A DNA stretch of 62,401 nucleotides, taken from IMG/VR virus record IMGVR_UViG_3300042894_008338, positions 1 through 62,401 of that record. One strand, written 5' to 3'. This DNA is from a virus. The translations under genes and the position numbers were made by a program. The notes under the pieces were generated by a model, which ran no database searches, was not told the origin of the DNA, and saw nothing but the letters and a program-made list of their open reading frames with translations. Numbering within the stretch: the stretch's first letter is position 1; each line of letters opens with the position of its first letter. Shown piece after piece: positions 49,076-56,855 of this stretch.

Positions 49076-50209
49076 TCAAGTAGCTGTAGAAATATTATTG
49101 AATATGCAAGAGATATTATGAAGGTATTTCACATATTCTCCTGTGTCATAATATGCTTCATTATTGATGAAGAAGCAAAATTTTGGAAATGGATTTTTTC
49201 TTAATGGATCAACGAGTTTTGCTGTCGTATTAAGAAATCCAATTTTTTGCCCATGATCGGAATAAATTTGTGCAATTTCAAGAAGATGTTCATTTCTTTC
49301 GGGGCAAAAAGGCTCTGCTTGCATCAAAGACAAAAGAGCCGATTCATCATCCCCCAGTTTTCTTTGGCACTCAGAAATGAAAACCAAGACCATGTAGCCC
49401 ATTTCATCTAAGCGATCTGCTTTTGATGTGTTGTTGAAATTGTGAACAATATTAAGATATTGTTGGAAAAAGAAAATAGCTCTTCTGGCACATTCTTTCA
49501 TGTGTGAGTCACCAAATGGCCATATGCTTTTTTTATCAACAACTGCATCTCGGTAACTTTTGGCAATATAAAACAAATGATATATGTCAATATTCATTTT
49601 ATTTTCTAGCAAAAGATCTTTTTCAATTTCTAGAGCATCACTATAAAATTTATAAGGACTAAACCAAGTTTTGCCATCTCCATAAATAACATGTCTAAAT
49701 TTTGATGAAAGACTGTTCCTGACAAAATCTTCTCCAACTTCTTCCATGTAAATGGTTTCATGTCGTTTATCGTGTTTAAATTTCCATGGTAATTTAGAAT
49801 TCCATAGCCAACATCTATAATAAACGCAATTGTTTTGTTGTGCAGTAATATTAAAGCTTTGATTTGATGTATCGTTGATTGGTGTCCAATCGAAATCATC
49901 ATCAACTAGAATAATTTCGTCGGCATCTATTCTTAAAATCCAATCGCAATTATGTGAGGCCTGTAAAGCTTTTTGTAGAGCATGATCACGATTGTAGCCG
50001 GGATATTGCCAAGGAATTTCATAAATGAACCCGGGTATATTTTTCTCTTTAAAAAAATTACGAATTATATCTTGAGTGCCATCATTAGATCCATTATCTT
50101 GAATGACCCAATAATCAATAAACTTGTAACAAGATTCTAGCATTCTGTGAATAACATGTGCCTCGTTGGCAACCATTGTATTCAAACAGATTTTTACTTT
50201 CTTGAGCAT
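49076..50209 (-). CDS. Family 2 glycosyltransferase with helical C-terminal domain
   Basis: 377 residues from ATG 50209 (AAGGA eight bases upstream). MLKKVKICLNTMVANEAHVI start, WVIQDNGSNDGTQDII (sugar-nucleotide turn) and WILRIDADEIILVDDD (DxD) identify a GT2 of the N-glycan/LPS type acting with W-x-x-P-x-x-R chemistry unknown. The C-terminal 150 residues form TPR-like helices (ARRAIFFFQQYLNIVHNF, DDESALLSLMQAEPFCPER). A 27-bp repeated element lies 17 bases upstream. Confidence 0.85.
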   Translation of the reverse strand: MLKKVKICLNTMVANEAHVIHRMLESCYKFIDYWVIQDNGSNDGTQDIIRNFFKEKNIPGFIYEIPWQYPGYNRDHALQKALQASHNCDWILRIDADEIILVDDDFDWTPINDTSNQSFNITAQQNNCVYYRCWLWNSKLPWKFKHDKRHETIYMEEVGEDFVRNSLSSKFRHVIYGDGKTWFSPYKFYSDALEIEKDLLLENKMNIDIYHLFYIAKSYRDAVVDKKSIWPFGDSHMKECARRAIFFFQQYLNIVHNFNNTSKADRLDEMGYMVLVFISECQRKLGDDESALLSLMQAEPFCPERNEHLLEIAQIYSDHGQKIGFLNTTAKLVDPLRKNPFPKFCFFINNEAYYDTGEYVKYLHNISCIFNNISTAT

Positions 50210-50226
50210 TATACAATCCTTATTCG

Positions 50227-50253
50227 CCGTCAACGGATGACGGATTTCTTTCC
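50227..50253. repeat. 27-bp repeated intergenic element, copy 1
   Basis: Differs at one base from 56065-56091. On the leftward strand it carries GAAATCCGTC, a short hairpin CCGTCA/TGACGG and TTGAC. Lies 17 bases upstream of the leftward glycosyltransferase start at 50209. Confidence 0.85.
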
Positions 50254-50274
50254 CAAAGAAATAAACTTTGAATG

Positions 50275-50643
50275 TCAATCTTCGTCAATAATAGATGGCA
50301 GTTCAGGTAAAGACATACCTTTATTTTTCATTTGACGAAAAATAAGACTGGTAGCCAAGTGTAATAATCCTACACTATCATAAGGTGTGAATCTATTTAA
50401 TTCTATTTTTATTCCTTGTTCATCTTTATTAGACATTGGCAACAAAAGAATGTAAGAATTATTGGGACGTTTGCGGAATTCATTAAGAAGCTGTTCTTTC
50501 GTTGCTAATTCCAAATCATCCAAAACAGCTTGTGACTGTAATGATTCAATTTTACGCAGCATAATAGAACGATATATCAATAAAAAAATTGTTAATACCG
50601 ACACACCTAAAATAAAACCAGATAATAAATAATTCATATTCAT
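50275..50643 (-). CDS. Single-span membrane protein
   Basis: 122 residues from ATG 50643 (AAAGG upstream, 8 bases after the previous stop). Membrane span near 5-25 (YLLSGFILGVSVLTIFLLIY), then a helical stretch and an alpha/beta region (YILLLPMSNKDEQGIKIEL). Last gene of a leftward operon 51808-50275. Not recognised. Confidence 0.58.
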   Translation of the reverse strand: MNMNYLLSGFILGVSVLTIFLLIYRSIMLRKIESLQSQAVLDDLELATKEQLLNEFRKRPNNSYILLLPMSNKDEQGIKIELNRFTPYDSVGLLHLATSLIFRQMKNKGMSLPELPSIIDED

Positions 50644-50650
50644 TATTTCA

Positions 50651-51079
50651 CTACCTTTTATGCCAAAAGGAACCACAGATAGCAGCACCATATATATTCT
50701 GTTTGTAAATATAAGATAATGCTATTTTATCTTCTATTGAACGCCATACAGATTTATCAAGAGGCAATCTTGAAAGCGTAAACTCATCAATATTTATTGC
50801 TTTCCTTTCAAACAAATCAATATCTGTGCTTTCTATTTTATCGATTTTAGTAATTGCTTCTTCGTCTACCTCCCAAATTTCACCAAATACAGAAGTAGAA
50901 ACTTGAAGTTTATTTTTTTCAGCCATTCTTTGATCAACCAAAGCTGGATAACCATTTAGTGCATACATGCTGTATTCGGGCTTTGTTTTAGCAGTACCCA
51001 AATAAATCTGTCCATTCAAAGCGTAGTTTCTAGAGAACCCCATTTTTAGAGTTCCATAAACAAAAAGCAATATGTTCAT
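50651..51079 (-). CDS. Gamma-glutamylcyclotransferase-like protein
   Basis: 142 residues. LLFVYGTLKMGFSRNYAL at the start is the Y-G-T/S-L loop of the GGCT/AIG2 fold; YPALVDQ and VFGEIWEVDEEAITKIDKIES match the V-x-G-E-x-W/Y and D-x-x-E parts with the catalytic Glu (E73-like position). The family cleaves gamma-glutamyl amides to give 5-oxoproline, or is repurposed in small-molecule pathways. ATGA overlap with the small membrane protein gene upstream. Confidence 0.8.
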   Translation of the reverse strand: MNILLFVYGTLKMGFSRNYALNGQIYLGTAKTKPEYSMYALNGYPALVDQRMAEKNKLQVSTSVFGEIWEVDEEAITKIDKIESTDIDLFERKAINIDEFTLSRLPLDKSVWRSIEDKIALSYIYKQNIYGAAICGSFWHKR

Positions 51080-51207
51080 TCATCTTCCTTAATTCTTGTT
51101 GTTTCTTCTTTATTAGTTCTTGTAAGAGCAACCATGAAAGCACAAATTACAAACATGCTTAACATGAAAAACATAAAAGAACCAAAGTGATAGAGTATTA
51201 ATTCCAT
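51076..51207 (-). CDS. 43-residue single-span membrane protein
   Basis: ATG 51207, 4 bases after the upstream stop, AAAGGA 14 bases before; stop overlaps the next gene as ATGA. Peptide has one membrane span (about 8-27, FGSFMFFMLSMFVICAFMVA) and a charged KEETTRIKEDE tail. Both overlaps indicate a true coupled gene in the operon although it is under the usual length limit. Confidence 0.65.
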   Translation of the reverse strand: MELILYHFGSFMFFMLSMFVICAFMVALTRTNKEETTRIKEDE

Positions 51208-51211
51208 AGTT

Positions 51212-51808
51212 TCAACAATAGTCCTTTATTTCTACTGAAAAAGAATGTGCGAATGCAACAAAAAAGTTTAAAACGAGATCGTCGTCTTCTGAATTTTCAA
51301 CCAAATAACCTCGTTCGTGCAAATAAGACTTACAACCAAAAAAACCGTTCCAAAAATCTGTCGTTCCCAACATATAATTGGCAGACAAATACTTATTATG
51401 AACTGACTCAATGTGTTGAGACAACGATTCTATCATCGCCGCTCTGTCATAGAGATTGATAACAGAACTGACTATTTTACTTATAGGGGAATCAGAAAGA
51501 CCACATATCAAATCTGCTTCTCCTATAATACCAGCTTTTGGTAAAATTTCAGGTTTTGTCCACAAACATCTACTATTTTTTGGTAGATTGCATACCAGTG
51601 TGTGCATTGCATTGCAATTTTTTTTAAATTTGTCTAAAACAGGAAAATAAAGAAAATTTAATTCTGCGATTTTTGCAATTGCGTCTTCTGGCAGATCCTT
51701 ACCTATAATTATAGCGTCGAGTGATGCGGATTTAGCATTGCGAACCCAATTCAAACCGAACTTATTCCAATCTTCCTCATCAAAAAAAGTAGAGACAATA
51801 TAATTCAT
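51212..51808 (-). CDS. Hypothetical protein, possibly glycosyltransferase-like
   Basis: 198 residues. MNYIVSTFFDEEDWNKFGLNW start and DAIIIGKDLPEDAIAKIAEL recall the first strands of GT-A nucleotide-diphospho-sugar transferases, and ESVHNKYLSANYMLGTTDFW with EDDDLVLNFF could be the later part, but no clear D-x-D sits in the expected place. First gene of the leftward operon. Part of a repeated element (51834-51850) lies upstream. Confidence 0.5.
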   Translation of the reverse strand: MNYIVSTFFDEEDWNKFGLNWVRNAKSASLDAIIIGKDLPEDAIAKIAELNFLYFPVLDKFKKNCNAMHTLVCNLPKNSRCLWTKPEILPKAGIIGEADLICGLSDSPISKIVSSVINLYDRAAMIESLSQHIESVHNKYLSANYMLGTTDFWNGFFGCKSYLHERGYLVENSEDDDLVLNFFVAFAHSFSVEIKDYC

Positions 51809-51833
51809 GTAAAAATACCTCTTCCGTTTGTCA

Positions 51834-51850
51834 ACGGATTATAAAAGTCA
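51834..51850. repeat. Partial copy of the repeated intergenic element
   Basis: CCGTTTGTCAACGGATT; shares GTCAACGGA with the 27-bp copies at 50227 and 56065 and forms a CCGTT/AACGG hairpin on the leftward strand, 25 bases upstream of the start at 51808. Confidence 0.45.
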
Positions 51851-51919
51851 TAATCATTCAAGTCTAACTATAATTAACATAATTTACAATAATAAATTTA
51901 AGAAAATTAGAAGAAAAAT

Positions 51920-51978
51920 TGGTCAACTACCTGACCGTCAACTTCTCAAGTATTGTGCGCCAGTAAGGTAGTTGACCA
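51920..51978. repeat. Long inverted repeat downstream of clpX
   Basis: TGGTCAACTACCT and AGGTAGTTGACCA, perfect 13-bp arms separated by 33 bases, in the 3' region of the leftward clpX gene. Could be a terminator stem, a small structured RNA or a protein-binding site. Confidence 0.5.
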
Positions 51979-51991
51979 GTATCCATACAGA

Positions 51992-53266
51992 CTAGGCTGC
52001 AAACTTCTTGTTAAAAACAGCAGGCTGTCCAAGAACCACATCCTTAGTCACAGTGATCTCTTCGCCACTATGATCCGTTAGATTGTACATAATGTCAATC
52101 ATGAATCCTTCTATGACTGTTCTAAGTCCACGAGCGCCTGTACCCTTTTCCATTGCCTTGCTTGCAATTTGAACCAACGCTTCATTGGTGAACAGTAACT
52201 TAACATTGTCTTGCCAACACATCTTCTGGTACTGCTTCACCAAAGCATCTTTTGGTTCGGTCAAAATCTTAAGCAATGCTTCTTGGTCAAGTCCTTTTAA
52301 TGGCGTAATTACTGGCAGGCGACCAACAATTTCTGGAATCATACCAAATTCAATCAAGTCGTCATGGGTAATGTGTTCTAAAATCCATTCATCGTCATCT
52401 TGCTTGCTGTTAACACCACCAAAACCCATGACATTCTTACCAATTCGACGCTTAATTATTTCTTCCAAACCAACAAATGCACCGCCACAAATAAATAGAA
52501 CATTAGTTGTGTCAACCTGAACAAATTGCTGTTCTGGATGCTTTCTTCCACCGCCGGGAGGCACATTGCATATCGTGCCTTCAATCATCTTAAGCAGAGC
52601 CTGTTGAACACCTTCGCCGCTGACATCACGGGTGATGCTTACATTCTGACTTGTCTTGCCAATCTTATCTATTTCATCAAGAAAAATAATTCCTGTCTGA
52701 GCCGCTTCGACTTCAAAGCTAGCTTCACGGAGCAATTTAAGGATCAAATTCTCAACATCTTCACCAACATAACCAGCTTCCGTCAAAGTCGTAGCATCGC
52801 CAATTGCAAATGGCACTTGAAGCATTTTAGCAAGTGTTCGAGCCAATGAAGTTTTACCAGAACCAGTTGGACCTATCAGCAAAATATTAGATTTCTCAAT
52901 ATTAACATCAGAAAATGGATTGTCATCAGATTTAATTGTGTTTTGCATCAAACGCTTATAATGGTTCGTAATAGCAACAGCAAGGGTGCGCTTGGCCTTA
53001 TCTTGACCGATGATGCTTTTGTCCAGATGCTCAACAAGTTGCTTTGGCGTTGGAATCCCTTTGGCAAGATTTACTAGTGATGGAGATTTTGTTTGCTTAT
53101 CAACCATTGATTTGCAAAGGTTAATACATTCAGAGCAGATATAAACTCTGCTGCCCACAGGCCTGCCATTTTGCTCATGTTCAGTAACTGGTCCTTCGAC
53201 CAGAACATTTACTTCTGCGCTGCTTTTACCACAATAATCACAACAGGTCTGCTTACGCTTGGCCAT
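51992..53266 (-). CDS. clpX: ATP-dependent Clp protease ATP-binding subunit ClpX
   Basis: 424 residues, CAAGGAG before ATG 53266. Zinc-binding domain C9-x2-C12 and C44-x2-C47, with an extra loop of about 11 residues between the pairs. Walker A GPTGSGKT (132-139), Walker B IIFLDEID (193-200), pore loop GYVG (165-168), RKH loop (241-243), sensor 2 GARGLR (377-382). The ClpP-docking IGF loop is M280-G281-F282. Unfolds tagged proteins and feeds them to ClpP. No clpP is in the window, so it would use host ClpP or act as an unfoldase. Higher GC than neighbours suggests host origin. Confidence 0.96.
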   Translation of the reverse strand: MAKRKQTCCDYCGKSSAEVNVLVEGPVTEHEQNGRPVGSRVYICSECINLCKSMVDKQTKSPSLVNLAKGIPTPKQLVEHLDKSIIGQDKAKRTLAVAITNHYKRLMQNTIKSDDNPFSDVNIEKSNILLIGPTGSGKTSLARTLAKMLQVPFAIGDATTLTEAGYVGEDVENLILKLLREASFEVEAAQTGIIFLDEIDKIGKTSQNVSITRDVSGEGVQQALLKMIEGTICNVPPGGGRKHPEQQFVQVDTTNVLFICGGAFVGLEEIIKRRIGKNVMGFGGVNSKQDDDEWILEHITHDDLIEFGMIPEIVGRLPVITPLKGLDQEALLKILTEPKDALVKQYQKMCWQDNVKLLFTNEALVQIASKAMEKGTGARGLRTVIEGFMIDIMYNLTDHSGEEITVTKDVVLGQPAVFNKKFAA

Positions 53267-53424
53267 GACAATCTCCTTGATGTGGATGACTCGTCTAACT
53301 CTAGTTTACATTAAAAAACAGCTTTTATAAAATAATTTCCAAAATTTATTCTCGAAATGAATATTAAAAAATACAACTGTCGAAAAAAATGTGTGTCATA
53401 TATCTATCGATAACTGTAAAAATA

Positions 53425-53464
53425 TTTACCAACAACCCTTTGTTAAGAAAGGGTTGTTGGTAAA
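53425..53464. terminator. Strong terminator hairpin
   Basis: TTTACCAACAACCCTTT / AAAGGGTTGTTGGTAAA, 17-bp stem with a 6-base loop, U-rich on the leftward side. Ends the transcript of 53479-53958 ahead of clpX. Confidence 0.88.
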
Positions 53465-53478
53465 AAATTAAATCGACA

Positions 53479-53958
53479 TCAATCATTATTACCAGCGTAA
53501 TGATACTCTTGAGTTTCTGGATTCCTGACGAACACACCCTTCTTGCACAACTTTTGGAGGCACTGATAAACCATGTTGTTAAAATCTTTACTATTGGTCT
53601 TATAGCCAGAAGATTTTACCAATATGGCCAAATCATCATACCTCATCGATTTGCCATGTTGTTGACCAATTGTTTCAAGCAAATTTGGAAGCTTGAGTGA
53701 TTTCACGGCAACTTCATCCGATGGATTTTTGCGAGGACGACCACGACGACGAGGTTCGCTACCATCATTATTTGCAACAATTCGAGGATTATTTTCATGC
53801 CTATGTGAAGTCGATTGATTTTCATTTGATGTGGGAGCATCAAATGCATGTTCGTTTTCTAATTCAATAAGATCTTCCAGCAACGAAATCTTCTTGGAAA
53901 TCTTGGAATGTTCGGCTCGAAGGTTATTCAGTTCAACAGACCATACATTAATCTTCAT
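53479..53958 (-). CDS. AT-hook and winged-helix-like DNA-binding protein
   Basis: 159 residues from ATG 53958 (AGGAG seven bases upstream). Coiled coil near 8-35, then RRRGRPRKNP (about 70-79), an AT-hook R-G-R-P core that binds the minor groove of AT-rich DNA, then a C-terminal winged-helix-like region (LETIGQQHGKSMRYDDLAIL...FNNMVYQCLQKLCKKGVFVRN). Predicted transcription factor or nucleoid protein. Planctomycete-like layout. Divergent from csrA. Confidence 0.75.
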   Translation of the reverse strand: MKINVWSVELNNLRAEHSKISKKISLLEDLIELENEHAFDAPTSNENQSTSHRHENNPRIVANNDGSEPRRRGRPRKNPSDEVAVKSLKLPNLLETIGQQHGKSMRYDDLAILVKSSGYKTNSKDFNNMVYQCLQKLCKKGVFVRNPETQEYHYAGNND

Positions 53959-54032
53959 CACTCTGCTCCTGTTAAAGCTGGCGTTGTTAATTTTTAATGC
54001 CAGTAAGTAATTAATATATAAATCCTTTTTGG

Positions 54033-54061
54033 TTGTAAAGCCCTATTTTGGGAAATATTTT
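54033..54061 (+). promoter_or_regulatory. Sigma-70-type promoter for csrA
   Basis: TTGTAA (-35) and TATTTT (-10), 17-base spacing, about 80 bases upstream of the csrA start at 54143. Confidence 0.5.
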
Positions 54062-54142
54062 AAAAAGAACAAAAAATTTCAAAAGATCGACTCAATTAAT
54101 ATGGTCTACGACAACACATGGAAAGCAACGAAAGGACGTAAA

Positions 54143-54388
54143 ATGCTAGTGCTAAGTCGAAAGAAGGACGAAGAAATCATCCTAAAAGTTCCGGGTCTAA
54201 AAGAAGACATAAGGATCACGGTTGTAAGAATTGACAACAGGAACAAAGTCAGATTGGGTATTCAGGCTCAGAAAGAGGTAACTGTACTTCGTTCTGAACT
54301 GGAAACAAATGTCGTAGAGATTGATTCTCGTGCGCCAACTGGCCAAATTTCAGCAATTACATCTGATGATGATGATCAATCAAATTGA
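54143..54388 (+). CDS. csrA: Carbon storage regulator CsrA
   Basis: 81 residues from the internal ATG 54143 (AAAGGA seven to nine bases upstream); the frame open from 54029 would add 38 unrelated residues. MLVLSRKKDEEIIL start, then IRITVVRI, KVRLGIQAQKEVTVLRSEL match the CsrA fold. R50 is the key RNA-binding arginine (R44 of E. coli), while the usual A-P-K is A-Q-K. Acidic disordered tail (SDDDDQSN). Dimer that binds GGA hairpins in mRNA leaders and blocks or stabilises translation. CsrA on a phage implies direct control of host or phage mRNAs. Confidence 0.95.
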   Translation: MLVLSRKKDEEIILKVPGLKEDIRITVVRIDNRNKVRLGIQAQKEVTVLRSELETNVVEIDSRAPTGQISAITSDDDDQSN

Positions 54389-54697
54389 TTATTTTTCGTA
54401 ATTAATGTAACATTTGTTTGCGACACCTAGTTTTGTCAAGATTGTAAAAAATTCTTGATGAGAGTAGTCATTGTCTAATACATATGCAAAAACTAATATT
54501 GCCATATCATCTTCTATTTTAGTGTGCCATTTCAATTGCTCAAGATTATAGTGATGCTTTCGTATTAGCCATCCTGCCGAAAGAAGTTGATTTAAATCGC
54601 TAGAATCAAAAAATTGATGACATTTATCACAGTTAGATAAACCGTCATTAAGCTTTTCGTGTAAATCATGACCACAATGTGGACAAGCGATAATCAT
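54389..54697 (-). CDS. Phage zinc-ribbon protein
   Basis: 102 residues. N-terminal zinc ribbon C5-P-H-C8-G-H ... C-D-K-C (about 23-26), then FFDSSDLNQLLSAGWLIRKHHYNLEQLKWHT and ILVFAYVLDNDYSHQEFF, read here in part (SAGWLIRKHHYNLEQL). I know this layout from T4-like and jumbo phages. Function unknown. Convergent with csrA, stops adjacent. ATAAATAT lies just before ATG 54697. Confidence 0.72.
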   Translation of the reverse strand: MIIACPHCGHDLHEKLNDGLSNCDKCHQFFDSSDLNQLLSAGWLIRKHHYNLEQLKWHTKIEDDMAILVFAYVLDNDYSHQEFFTILTKLGVANKCYINYEK

Positions 54698-54722
54698 TGA
54701 TATATTTATGCAATAAAAAAAT

Positions 54723-54760
54723 AAAACAACACTGCTTTTTAAAAAAAGCAGTGTTGTTTT
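54723..54760. terminator. Strong bidirectional terminator
   Basis: AAAACAACACTGCTTTTT / AAAAAGCAGTGTTGTTTT, 18-bp stem with A/T tracts on both sides, just 3' of the leftward ParB-like gene. Confidence 0.92.
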
Positions 54761-54776
54761 TGTTAAAAGCTATGTT

Positions 54777-56006
54777 TTAAGCAGAATAATGCTTTCTAAT
54801 TGTTGCAGCCCAATCAGGATTATTGTTTAAAATATTGTCGTTTATGACCTTGATTAACAATTTGAGTGATTCAACACTGGCTGTAAAAGAACCATCAGGT
54901 GCTTCGCCATTGTTTTTCAAAAGCTCAACAAAAAGATCACGACCCTCTTTAATCTTGATTTCTCTCATGCGACGAGGACCACCCTTAGGGCCTCGTTTTC
55001 CTACAGGGCGAGGTCTTGTGCCAGCAATTTGATTACTGGCATCAATAACCGCTCTCGAAGTCGTGACAGGCCTAGTTTCATCTCGTTGTCGAGCAATGGC
55101 CCGACTTTGCGCTTCTGTCTGATCAATCCGCTCTTGTGCCTCTTGCTTTTCTTCAGATGTTTCAGAAAAAACAAGATCACCCTTTGCCTTTTCGTTCTCC
55201 TCAACAACTTGGGTGATTCTCCGCTGCAAACGATAAATCTTACGACCCCATGTCTCTGTCGAGGATTCATTGGCAGCAATTCTTACCTTGTCCCTAATCT
55301 CTATATCATTGATTGCTGCAAGTTCAATCGCTGCATTTCGATCAAGCCTACCCTCGATGAGATCGGCCAAACTACTGTGATCAAGAGAGCCGATTAACCG
55401 ATCAGTATCGGCCAACCATTTCTGATCTCGCTGAAGAATGTTCATAATATCAGCATCTTTAGCGCCTACATCACGAAGCTTAATAACTTCAGCAATCTCA
55501 TGTCCTTCCGTCAAATTTACACGATTTTTATTATCTGCCCAAGCTAGTGCCAAAGCCTCTAAATCGTTGTTGCAGAAAAATACTTGACACGGAACAAACT
55601 CGTAAGCTTCGTTGGCTGGGACCATACTTCGATGCCATTGTCCATTTTCATCCACCTTGATGTTGCGAGGATCAACAACAATTTCCTTGCGACGGATCAA
55701 ATAATCTAACGAACGATATCGACGATCACCGCCTTCGACAATCGGAAACAAATTACCGTTTTCGTCTTTAGTCCAACGACAAACCAAAGGATTGAGCAGT
55801 GTATTATTCTTAATGCTTTCTCGAAGCTCATTCGCCAACTGCTTATCAATGATGTTGGCAAGACCACTCTCTGTCAAAAGTCTAGGGTTCCCTTCTGGTG
55901 CCCTAATACTGGAAAACGGAACCATGAAAAGATTCCCAGTCAGATGCTGACTACCTTCTGGCAAAGGTAAATTGCTCACAGATAAATCTTCCTTGATCTT
56001 CGACAT
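54777..56006 (-). CDS. ParB-like nuclease-domain protein
   Basis: 409 residues from ATG 56006 (GCGAGG upstream). ParB N-terminal signature: VPFSSIRAPEGNPRLLTE (29-46), a helix ANELRESIKNNTLLNPLVC and EGGDRRYRSLDYL (91-103, the G-E/D-R-R-x-R-A box that binds CTP in ParB). The middle region has HTH-like helices (VGAKDADIMNILQRDQ, with DLIEGRLDRNAAIELA), then a coiled coil and a GC-rich basic GKRGPKGGPRRMRE segment. Could partition a plasmid-like prophage, or load onto DNA as a clamp for transcription or packaging. No parA is nearby. Confidence 0.8.
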   Translation of the reverse strand: MSKIKEDLSVSNLPLPEGSQHLTGNLFMVPFSSIRAPEGNPRLLTESGLANIIDKQLANELRESIKNNTLLNPLVCRWTKDENGNLFPIVEGGDRRYRSLDYLIRRKEIVVDPRNIKVDENGQWHRSMVPANEAYEFVPCQVFFCNNDLEALALAWADNKNRVNLTEGHEIAEVIKLRDVGAKDADIMNILQRDQKWLADTDRLIGSLDHSSLADLIEGRLDRNAAIELAAINDIEIRDKVRIAANESSTETWGRKIYRLQRRITQVVEENEKAKGDLVFSETSEEKQEAQERIDQTEAQSRAIARQRDETRPVTTSRAVIDASNQIAGTRPRPVGKRGPKGGPRRMREIKIKEGRDLFVELLKNNGEAPDGSFTASVESLKLLIKVINDNILNNNPDWAATIRKHYSA

Positions 56007-56064
56007 GATAAAACCTCGCTGTAAAGGAAACAAACCATAACGATCCGTCTATGCGTCCGTCCGT

Positions 56065-56091
56065 CCGTCAACGGAAGACGGATTTCTTTCC
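56065..56091. repeat. 27-bp repeated intergenic element, copy 2
   Basis: 26 of 27 bases match 50227-50253. Here it is preceded by three tandem CCGT units (56055-56068 region). Lies about 58 bases upstream of the ParB-like start on the leftward strand. Confidence 0.85.
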
Positions 56092-56186
56092 TATGAGTCC
56101 CGTCAATGGCTTCATAGTGGCTTTGCCAAAACATTCAAGAAGATTGCCCGAACACCTTGGCGAAAAACCATGTGTTTGTTGTATAC

Positions 56187-56282
56187 TCAAAACTTCCTCA
56201 AAGCTAGTCCCAAACGACAAAAAAAATCGTCCAAAGAAATAATATTTTGGGAAACTTTTGATATAAACCCATATACAAACAT
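56187..56282 (-). CDS. 31-residue peptide with perfect ribosome site
   Basis: ATG 56282 preceded by GAGGAGGT; peptide MFVYGFISKVSQNIISLDDF... of 31 residues, ending basic (LRKF). One amphipathic helix is plausible. Its position in the leader of the ParB-like gene, about 180 bases upstream, also allows a regulatory upstream-ORF role. Confidence 0.5.
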   Translation of the reverse strand: MFVYGFISKVSQNIISLDDFFCRLGLALRKF

Positions 56283-56370
56283 ATGTCTTACCTCCTCAGA
56301 TTGGTCGATCATTTTCTTCTAGACACTATATGTGATTTGGTTTGAGAAAATTTTAAAATTTTTTAATGGC

Positions 56371-56387
56371 GACTAATTTAATTAGTC
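56371..56387. promoter_or_regulatory. 17-bp palindrome (operator-like)
   Basis: GACTAATT-T-AATTAGTC, perfect, 60 bases upstream of the MscL-like gene. Same GAC...GTC ends and length as the palindrome at 18644-18660. Confidence 0.4.
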
Positions 56388-56447
56388 AAGACAACCATTT
56401 GCCAATATTTCGCAAAATAAAAATAGATAAAATTTTAAGGATATTCC

Positions 56448-56855
56448 ATGAAAGAATGTGAATTGGATCAGAAAAATTTTATAAAAAGCGAACAAATCCA
56501 ACAAGAATTTAAAGATTATAAGAAATTTGCTTACAAGAAGAACTTTTTTGTAATGGCTTTAGCACTAATACTTGCTACTCAAACACAAAAGTTTGCATCT
56601 TGTATCACAGAATCATTACTTATGCCTATTATCAATTACACGCTATCTGCTACGAATGGCAATTGGCGCAGCTTAATTTTTATTCCTTTGGAAGGCATGG
56701 AAATAGAAATAGGAAAAATTCTCAATTCATTTCTTGAATTCACAATCATCACAATATTGCTATATTTAGTTTTTCAGAAAATAATCAAAAGAATCGATCC
56801 AGAAGCAGAATTGGAATTGCCTCATGCTAATCATCAAGCGGGGAAACACAAGTAA
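56448..56855 (+). CDS. MscL-like mechanosensitive channel protein
   Basis: 135 residues, AAGGATATT before ATG 56448. KDYKKFAYKKNFFVMALALILATQTQKFASCITESLLMPII (in parts here: FAYKKNFFVMALALILATQ and ITESLLMPIINY) follows the MscL pattern F-x-x-F-x-x-K-x-N-V...V-x-x-x-I-M-P, and the second span LEFTIITILLYLVFQKIIKRI matches MscL TM2. Pore glycines and alanines are reduced, so gating may differ. Two spans, both tails cytoplasmic. Would act as an osmotic valve or a lysis/permeability factor; that use is inferred. Confidence 0.6.
   Translation: MKECELDQKNFIKSEQIQQEFKDYKKFAYKKNFFVMALALILATQTQKFASCITESLLMPIINYTLSATNGNWRSLIFIPLEGMEIEIGKILNSFLEFTIITILLYLVFQKIIKRIDPEAELELPHANHQAGKHK

Noticed and set aside
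52185-52849. Plus-strand frames antisense to clpX
   Set aside because: clpX motifs are unambiguous; antisense frames are composition shadows.
54029-54142. 38-residue N-terminal extension of CsrA
   Set aside because: CsrA starts at the internal ATG with AAAGGA; the extension covers the promoter and is unlike any CsrA.
55001-55397. Long alternative frames inside the ParB-like gene
   Set aside because: Antisense or shifted readings of a well-supported gene; caused by its higher GC content.
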